The notes under the pieces are model-generated. The model was not told the origin of the DNA, did no database searches, and saw nothing but the letters and a program-made list of their open reading frames with translations. From Acanthochromis polyacanthus (lineage: Eukaryota; Chordata; Actinopteri; Pomacentridae), in the NCBI RefSeq assembly GCF_021347895.1, contig NC_067121.1, positions 36,691,974 through 36,755,973 of the forward strand: a DNA stretch of 64,000 nucleotides, in the 5' to 3' direction. This document shows positions 61,181-64,000 of the stretch, in pieces; the stretch's first letter is position 1, and the number at the start of each line of letters is the position of its first letter. Made by a program: the position numbers and the translations under genes.

Positions 61181-62999
61181 CCCTAGACGTGTTATTGGTA
61201 AAATCTTAATGATGCCCACTCTCAGACGACCTAGTTTGTCTGAAGACTGCTGAACTACATTATCTGTCATTTTATGGTCGAAGACAAGCTATAACTACCT
61301 CTTTATCACTGCAGTAAGTTTTCAGAGGTGTGACAAAGCCCACAGTGAACCAGTTCCAAGAATATTTCGGAACAACACTCTGTTCTGTGTGCTGTTTTCC
61401 AATTGGAGGTGGAGGATCAGTACATGTCGAGCCTGAACACATCATGACCACTAAAGTTGTCTTTTTAAATGGTCAGTTAGCGGTTTTAGTTTGGCTGCCT
61501 TTCAGCCGGCTCCTATTTTTTTTTCTCTCTCTCTAATCCAGCAACATTTTCTTCACACATTTTGGAAAATCAACCAACCAACAAGTCTGCCGTGACTGCA
61601 ATGCTACACTGTTTAACGGAGCAGAGTTGGGCAATTCTTTCTGCTTTTTCACCAGCAAATGTGTCCACTGAGTTCAGTAACATGGCCTTGTGATCAATGT
61701 AACCACTGGCAACCAGCTTCAGACAAACCACAGTTGGGTATTTTCACATTGTTGCCATGTTCACTGGCATCTGATGTTATTTCAGTGCCGTTACACAACA
61801 GGCTGACAACTTCTTGCTGCGTGCTGTATCTTGAAGCTTGATGACTTATGGCTTGTCAAACAGTAAAATGATCAAGACATGATTTCTGTGGCATCAGTTT
61901 TTTACAGCTTACCTTAAATTTGTTGGCTAGTGTGCCAAGGAAAGCCATTTATGTTAATCATTTCTGTACTTTTAGGCAGAAACGCATCATTGTAACACTA
62001 TGCTATAATTGTGCTTCTTCTGAAGCAACCCTGAACACTACAACAGGACTTGCTTTTACTATTCAAAAGCCCTGAATTTTCTTTCGTTCTCCCTTTAATT
62101 TTCGACCTTAAGTTATCGCTGAATTATGTTTGCTTTGTTCAGATTTGCCCTTCACTCCAGTGGCCCACGGACAAATCTCTGGATAGGATAAACTCTCAGA
62201 AGAGAAAGCAGTCCAATGGCTTACTTAGCAGCCATTGTGAAACAGGCAGACTAAAGCGTTTCCAAACAGCAAACGTCAATGCAGCTGAAGGGTCGATTGT
62301 GTGTTCAAACGTTATCTGGGCAAACTGGAGAGAGAGATGGGCAGAGATGGAAGATAAAGAGGAACAGGGAGGAGGGGGATTAAGAAGAAAAATCATGACC
62401 GGTGAGAAGAAGAAAAAGAAATGGCACAAGGTAGGAGGGCAATGTCGTTATTGGGAAGGGGTAAGAAAAGTGTGTGTCTATGTGTGTGCTCATTTGTTTC
62501 CAGTTCGGTGTGAGGGCGGAAGACAAATTGACCATATGGATAAGAGCAGACGGTGGCCAGGTTGTGCTAAGAACCAGTTAGTTCTACCACATTGTGTTGT
62601 TTGGCAGTAAGCCTAATATTTAGCACACTGGGAACTGGCAAAGTGGAAACATGCGAACTGCCACAGCGCAGAATTTTTAAGGCTTCTAGGACACTGCAAG
62701 GTGCATTTTCTGGCACAGTGTGGCCCACTCGAACAGCAGTGCAATGGCTGCATACTAATGGAATATGATAATGTGTGTTCATGAAAATGCCACATAGAGA
62801 TGCCAAAACTGCTTTTGGAGTTTTGAAGTCTTGCTACTGCTGGTTTGTGGTAAACCACTGGGTTCCATTTTGTATTTTTTTTTATATTCAAAGGAAGTCA
62901 TCAACATCTTTATTACTGTAAGGCTCCAAAAAAGTAGCATTTCATTAACTGAACACATGAAAATGATTGTGATAGTGAGTTCACATGTTCTCTAGGTGC

Positions 63000-63016
63000 A
63001 AAAAAAAAAAAAAAAG
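63000..63016. repeat. Poly(A) run
   Basis: About 16 A bases, preceded by CTAGGTGC. No SINE body is attached on either strand. Confidence 0.88.
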
Positions 63017-64000
63017 GTTTAGACAGAATGGAAGAATGCCATCAATCAATTGCAAATGATACAGTTGGAAATTAAATATTATTCCCCATGACTTCTCCTT
63101 CAGCAAGCTTATATCCTACACCCTACTGCATCTACATGATACAATTCAGTAAAGTCATATTGTTTTATACACTTTTTTAAGATTTTTGAGACAGCATTCA
63201 CCTTAGCTAAAGATACAAATAAAAGTTGGACGTAGGGGAGGTACCTTTTCCACACCCAGCAGTGTTTCTTTCATGCTGCATATAGTCGGCCATCAGCTTT
63301 CACCAAAACACTAGTGTGGACTATGTGTAGCCTACGAGGCAACACCCAGAGCAAAAAAAAAGTCCTCAAAGCGCTCACTGCATGTTCAGCTCAACGCCTT
63401 GAGCAACAGTAATAATTCAAGGCGACTCAGATCAGTGTGCAGTACCAATACTTTGTTCAACTTATGTCTCTCTGGACTGTGATGGGTGGACAGAGCTAAA
63501 AAATGAGGAGGATATAACCCCCTCCGCCCTGTACGTCCAGCCCCATCCCCAGTGGAAATTACTCCTGCGGCCATGAACAAATTAGGTTTCGCTGCTAATT
63601 GCTGATGACAAAGACCAATGCCAACATTGTGAAGTTACCATAAGGCACATCCTTTAGTAATGCTAACCTTGTATAATGCAGGTCTGTTAAATTTAAAGGC
63701 AGATGTTGAAACCAGCACCAGGCTGCACTATAAATTAAAATATCATAAACATTGCAATATGTCTCATATCCAAATCACAAGAACTGCAAGTTTTTGATGA
63801 AATGTGGCAAAAAAAGAATAGTGTCATTGACAGAGACACTTCCACCTGCAAGTCATATTCTCCAAAAGACAAAAGATGAAAATACGTGCCAGATCTGGCA
63901 TTCCTACTAAAATCAGTACTTTTATCACAATTGGACTATCTGCCAGAATAATTGAACTATGATTATTTTGGATTGTGTTCAGCCTTAACCTACACTAACT

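Larger units (their letters stand above)
39717..64000 (+). other. Presumed intron 2 of the BRINP gene, incomplete, running off the right edge
   Basis: From the donor at 39717 to the window end I find no exon encoding the expected continuation of BRINP (the RWKVNN and LLGRRP region and the MACPF core), so the next exon probably lies beyond 64000. Stretches without a listed repeat (39720-41795, 43912-46079, 46150-48837, 49501-51233, 51813-52229, 53382-54667, 55541-60890 and 61181-64000) hold only short ORFs without domains and homopolymer runs such as 63000-63016. Very long introns are usual for BRINP genes. An unrelated short exon hidden here cannot be excluded. Confidence 0.6.

Noticed and set aside
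62050..62610. 186-codon ORF on the + strand, longest in the window
   Set aside because: No recognisable domain; the sequence is charged, low in complexity in its second half (Lys/Gly/Glu-rich), has no start or splice support, and lies in the presumed BRINP intron. A transcript hit would reopen it.
1..64000. CRISPR arrays, operons, phage or toxin systems
   Set aside because: Nothing of this kind is seen. The only tandem arrays are simple microsatellites and the degenerate repeat at 9990-10490, and the base composition and elements are those of a fish genome.

Overview
The window looks like teleost fish nuclear DNA, probably from a percomorph. It is AT-leaning and mostly non-coding, with long CA and TA microsatellites. 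It carries fish-type mobile-element debris: tRNA-derived SINEs, several fragments of one Tc1-like transposon, TA-flanked and hAT-like MITEs, and a percomorph-wide dispersed repeat. There are no operons, no bacterial-style gene packing, and no CRISPR or phage features. Nearly all open reading frames of 60-190 codons are chance ORFs in non-coding DNA.

I can support one protein-coding gene, on the + strand. The exon at 39252-39716 has a clear 3' splice site, an in-frame upstream stop, a strong start context, a signal peptide and a strong 5' splice donor. It encodes the N-terminus of a BRINP family protein (BMP/retinoic-acid-inducible neural-specific), closest by my recollection to BRINP3. The remaining coding exons are not visible and probably lie beyond the right edge. 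A CpG-rich region at about 33160-34240, with a consensus donor at 33278, is the best candidate for the promoter and non-coding first exon.

Layout: 1-33 kb is a gene desert upstream of this gene, with dispersed repeats and some candidate conserved non-coding stretches. The promoter-like CpG cluster is at 33.2-34.2 kb, presumed intron 1 at 34.2-39.25 kb, the first coding exon at 39.25-39.72 kb, and intron 2 from 39.7 kb to the window end. The intron 2 segment holds most of the recognisable transposon fragments: four pieces of one Tc1-like family between 48.8 and 61.2 kb, a TA-flanked MITE with imperfect terminal inverted repeats at 54.7-55.2 kb, and two SINEs.

I found no convincing novel multi-gene system. 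The observations most worth checking are an out-of-frame uORF overlapping the BRINP start, a serine run and an unusual cysteine in the BRINP N-terminus, a perfect 22-bp inverted repeat of pre-miRNA size at 46080-46148, the clustered Tc1-like remnants, and several desert segments that look like neural enhancers. Family assignments are from memory of family sequences; no searches were run.
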